A stretch of 64,000 nt of DNA, from the NCBI RefSeq assembly GCF_040605635.1, contig NZ_JBEXDG010000023.1, positions 62,001 through 126,000 of the forward strand, written 5' to 3'. The notes beneath the pieces are model-generated. The model did not search any database and was not told the origin of the DNA. It worked only from the letters and a program-made list of their open reading frames with translations. The stretch comes from Dactylosporangium sp040605635 (GTDB lineage: Bacteria; Actinomycetota; Actinomycetes; Mycobacteriales; Micromonosporaceae). Position 1 is the first letter of the stretch. Each line of letters starts with the position of its first letter. Positions 61,237 through 64,000 of this stretch are shown in pieces. A program made the translations under genes and the position numbers.

Positions 61237-62511
61237 GTGACCGAGACTCGACAAGACGCAGATGTCATCGTCGTCGGCGCCGGACCGGGCGGCTCGGCCG
61301 CCGCGTTCCACCTGGCCCGGCACGGGCTGCGGGTGCTGCTGCTGGAGAAGACCGAGTTCCCCCGGGAGAAGGTCTGCGGCGACGGCCTGACCCCCCGCGC
61401 GGTGAAGCAGCTCATCAAGATGGGCGTCGACACCACCGAGGAGAAGGGCTGGCTGCGCAACCGCGGCCTGCGCGTCATCGGCGGTGGCATCCGGCTCGAG
61501 CTCGACTGGCCCGACCTCGCCAGCTTCCCGGACTATGGCCTGACCCGCACCCGCATGGACTTCGACCAGATGCTGGCGACGGCGGCGACGGACGCGGGTG
61601 CGATCCTGCGCACGGGCACCCCGGTGACCGGGCCGGTCCTCGACCGCACGGGCCGCGTGATCGGCGTGACCGCCACCGGGCCCGACAAGGAGCCGCTGGA
61701 GTTCCGCGCGCCCCTGGTCATCGCGGCCGACGGGGTCTCCGGCCGGTTCGCCCTCGCGCTGGGCATCGCCAAGCGTGAGGACCGGCCGATGGGTGTCGCG
61801 GTCCGTCAGTATTTCCGCAGTGCCGCCCGGCACGACGACGACTATCTGGAGTCGTGGCTGGAGCTGCGGAGCAAGGAGTCCGGCGACAACCTGCTGCCCG
61901 GCTATGGCTGGATCTTCGGGCTCGGCGACGGCCGGGTCAATGTCGGCCTCGGCGTGCTCAACAGCAGCGTGGCCTATGGCAAGACCAACTACAAGAACCT
62001 GCTCTCCGACTGGGTCGCCAACACGCCGGCGGAGTGGGGCCTGGCCGACCCGGCCAACGCCGAGGGCAAGCCGCAGGGTGCCGCACTGCCGATGGGCTTC
62101 AACCGGGTGCCGCACTACACCCGGGGTGTGCTGCTGGTGGGCGACACCGGCGGCATGGTCAACCCGTTCAACGGTGAGGGCATCGCGTATGCGATGGAGT
62201 CCGGCGAGCTCGCGGCGGAGATCGCCATCCAGGCCCTGGCCCGCCCGCAGGGCACCTCGCGCGAGCGGGTGCTCGCCAACTACCCCACCGAGCTCAAGGC
62301 GCGCTACGGCGGCTATTACCGGCTCGGCAACATCTTCGTGAAGCTCATCGGCAACCCGCAGGTGATGCGGATGGCCACCAAGCACGGCATGCCGCACCCC
62401 ATGCTCATGCGGTTCGTGCTGAAGCTTCTCGCCAACCTCACGGACCCGCGAGGCGGCGACGCCATGGACCGTGTGATCAACGCGATGACCCGCATCGCGC
62501 CCGCAGCCTGA
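61237..62511 (+). CDS. menJ: Geranylgeranyl reductase-family FAD enzyme, probable menaquinone reductase
   Basis: A 424-residue flavoprotein that probably saturates a double bond in the isoprenoid chain of menaquinone, as MenJ does in mycobacteria. The FAD motif VIVVGAGPGGSAAAFHLARH is near the start, CGDGLTPRAV near residue 46, and GDTGGMVNPFNGEGI in the second FAD-binding part. GTG 61237 has GGGAGG eight bases upstream; the frame extends to 61195 without a better site. The product family also reduces lipid geranylgeranyl groups, so the substrate is inferred from the surrounding mqn/men and nuo genes. Confidence 0.9.
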   Translation: MTETRQDADVIVVGAGPGGSAAAFHLARHGLRVLLLEKTEFPREKVCGDGLTPRAVKQLIKMGVDTTEEKGWLRNRGLRVIGGGIRLELDWPDLASFPDYGLTRTRMDFDQMLATAATDAGAILRTGTPVTGPVLDRTGRVIGVTATGPDKEPLEFRAPLVIAADGVSGRFALALGIAKREDRPMGVAVRQYFRSAARHDDDYLESWLELRSKESGDNLLPGYGWIFGLGDGRVNVGLGVLNSSVAYGKTNYKNLLSDWVANTPAEWGLADPANAEGKPQGAALPMGFNRVPHYTRGVLLVGDTGGMVNPFNGEGIAYAMESGELAAEIAIQALARPQGTSRERVLANYPTELKARYGGYYRLGNIFVKLIGNPQVMRMATKHGMPHPMLMRFVLKLLANLTDPRGGDAMDRVINAMTRIAPAA

Positions 62512-62697
62512 CAGCGGCATAGCACCCACAGTCAGACAAAGACGCGCACAACCCGAAAACCACAACTGAACAGCCAAAAGCAATGCCCCGGACGAAGCGG
62601 TCCGGACCGCACCGAATAGTGTTTAAACCGCATACAGCTTGAGTGGTCCCCCGGGGCGGCAGCCCCGCCGGGCTCGCCGAAAGGACGGAGCAGCACG

Positions 62698-63063
62698 ATG
62701 TCGCTCGCGCCGTACGTACCTATTCTCGGACTCTTCGCCCTCGCCGCAGGCTTCGCCCTGTTCTCGGTGGCGGCGGCGCCGTTCGTCGGGCCACGCCGCT
62801 TCAACAAGGCGAAGCTCGACGCCTACGAGTGCGGCATCGAGCCCACTCCGCAGCCCGTCGGCGGTGGTCGCTTCCCGGTCAAGTTCTACCTGACCGCGAT
62901 GCTCTTCATCGTCTTCGACATCGAGATCATCTTCCTGTACCCCTGGGCCGTGAACTTCGGCATGCTCGGGCTCTTCGGGTTCGTGGAGATGGTCCTGTTC
63001 ATCGTCACGGTGTTCGTCGCGTTCGCCTACGTGTGGCGGCGCGGCGGGCTGGATTGGGACTGA
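62698..63063 (+). CDS. nuoA: NADH-quinone oxidoreductase subunit A
   Basis: A 121-residue membrane subunit of complex I with three hydrophobic segments. KLDAYECGIEP and FPVKFYLTAMLFIVFDIEII carry the conserved cytoplasmic loop and the acidic helix. The start has a GGACGGAG site. It opens the nuo operon; nuoB begins three bases after its stop. The 186-base gap before it must hold the operon promoter. Confidence 0.96.
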   Translation: MSLAPYVPILGLFALAAGFALFSVAAAPFVGPRRFNKAKLDAYECGIEPTPQPVGGGRFPVKFYLTAMLFIVFDIEIIFLYPWAVNFGMLGLFGFVEMVLFIVTVFVAFAYVWRRGGLDWD

Positions 63064-63066
63064 GCC

Positions 63067-63734
<668 letters not shown>

Positions 63735-63738
<4 letters not shown>

Positions 63739-64000
63739 CTGAGGTAGAACCGGTCGGTGCCGAGCTCGGCGCCCCGGCGCAGCTTCCGCCGTCCAGTGCC
63801 GCAGGGCGGGGCATGTTCGGCGTGCAGGGCACCGGCGACACGTCCGGCTTCGGCGGTCTGCGCCGGCGCCGCGAGGTCGAGCTGGACTCCCCGCGGCCGT
63901 TCGGCGGATATTTCGACGAGGTCGTCGACGGGCTCGAAGAGGCCTATCCGGGCTTCAACGACGCGATCGAGCGGGTCGTCGTCGACCGCGGCGAGCTGAC
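63735..64000 (+). CDS. nuoC: NADH-quinone oxidoreductase subunit C (partial)
   Basis: The first 88 codons of nuoC run off the right edge. GTG 63735 overlaps the nuoB stop as GTGA. The N-terminal extension (GRGMFGVQGTGDTSGFGGL, then FGGYFDEVVDGLEEAYP) is typical of actinobacterial NuoC before the conserved 30-kDa domain. Confidence 0.92.

Noticed and set aside
62588..62605. Terminator between the reductase gene and nuoA
   Set aside because: CCGGAC/GTCCGG forms only a six-base stem with no T-run, too weak to call.

Overview
The window is high-GC DNA with dense short-overlap operons, many GTG starts and long antisense open frames. That is typical of an actinobacterium. The gene content and order suggest a Micromonosporaceae-like organism: cytochrome c maturation, futalosine-route menaquinone genes, BldC, and complex I genes in the order familiar from filamentous actinomycetes. 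This is an inference; there is no rRNA or other taxonomic marker here.

The respiratory backbone runs from end to end. At the left edge are the end of a TlpA/ResA-like reductase, then ccdA, resB and ccsB (cytochrome c maturation). Next come the late menaquinone genes for a UbiA-type prenyltransferase, a UbiD-type decarboxylase and a UbiX-type flavin prenyltransferase (4238-7321). They are followed by mqnE (16790), mqnA (49968), mqnC (57873), menG (59108), a menaquinone/geranylgeranyl reductase (61237) and the start of the nuo operon (nuoA, nuoB and partial nuoC, 62698-64000). Between them lie bldC, an Lrp/AsnC regulator, a DEAD-box helicase next to a 1515-residue proline-rich tail-anchored protein, and an NlpC/P60 hydrolase. 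A complete phenylacetyl-CoA epoxidase operon (paaABCDE, 51929-55490) and a SigK/RskA-type sigma/anti-sigma pair follow mqnA.

Between mqnE and mqnA lies an accessory region (about 20.9-41.9 kb). It holds a HelD-type RNA polymerase recycling ATPase, a HipBA module, a HigBA/RelE-type module, a secreted chitinase, a subtilase, an endonuclease III-like protein, a complete type II Wadjet (JetABCD) anti-plasmid system, and an AAA ATPase just upstream of jetA. The most unusual structure is a set of three extra 5' pieces of the helD gene. All break at exactly the same point inside the Walker A motif, all join to the same flanking sequence, and each lies beside or inside a toxin-antitoxin module. Two keep an intact start, ribosome binding site and open frame. 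The third lies inside a broken antitoxin gene. I read this as repeated cassette insertion at the helD Walker A site, with replacement of the 5' part of the gene.

Further right, a divergent MarR / flavin-dependent oxidoreductase locus carries two clear palindromic operators. Two related penicillin-recognising-fold lipo/secreted proteins flank mqnA, and two related VOC proteins lie at 20.1 and 46.4 kb.
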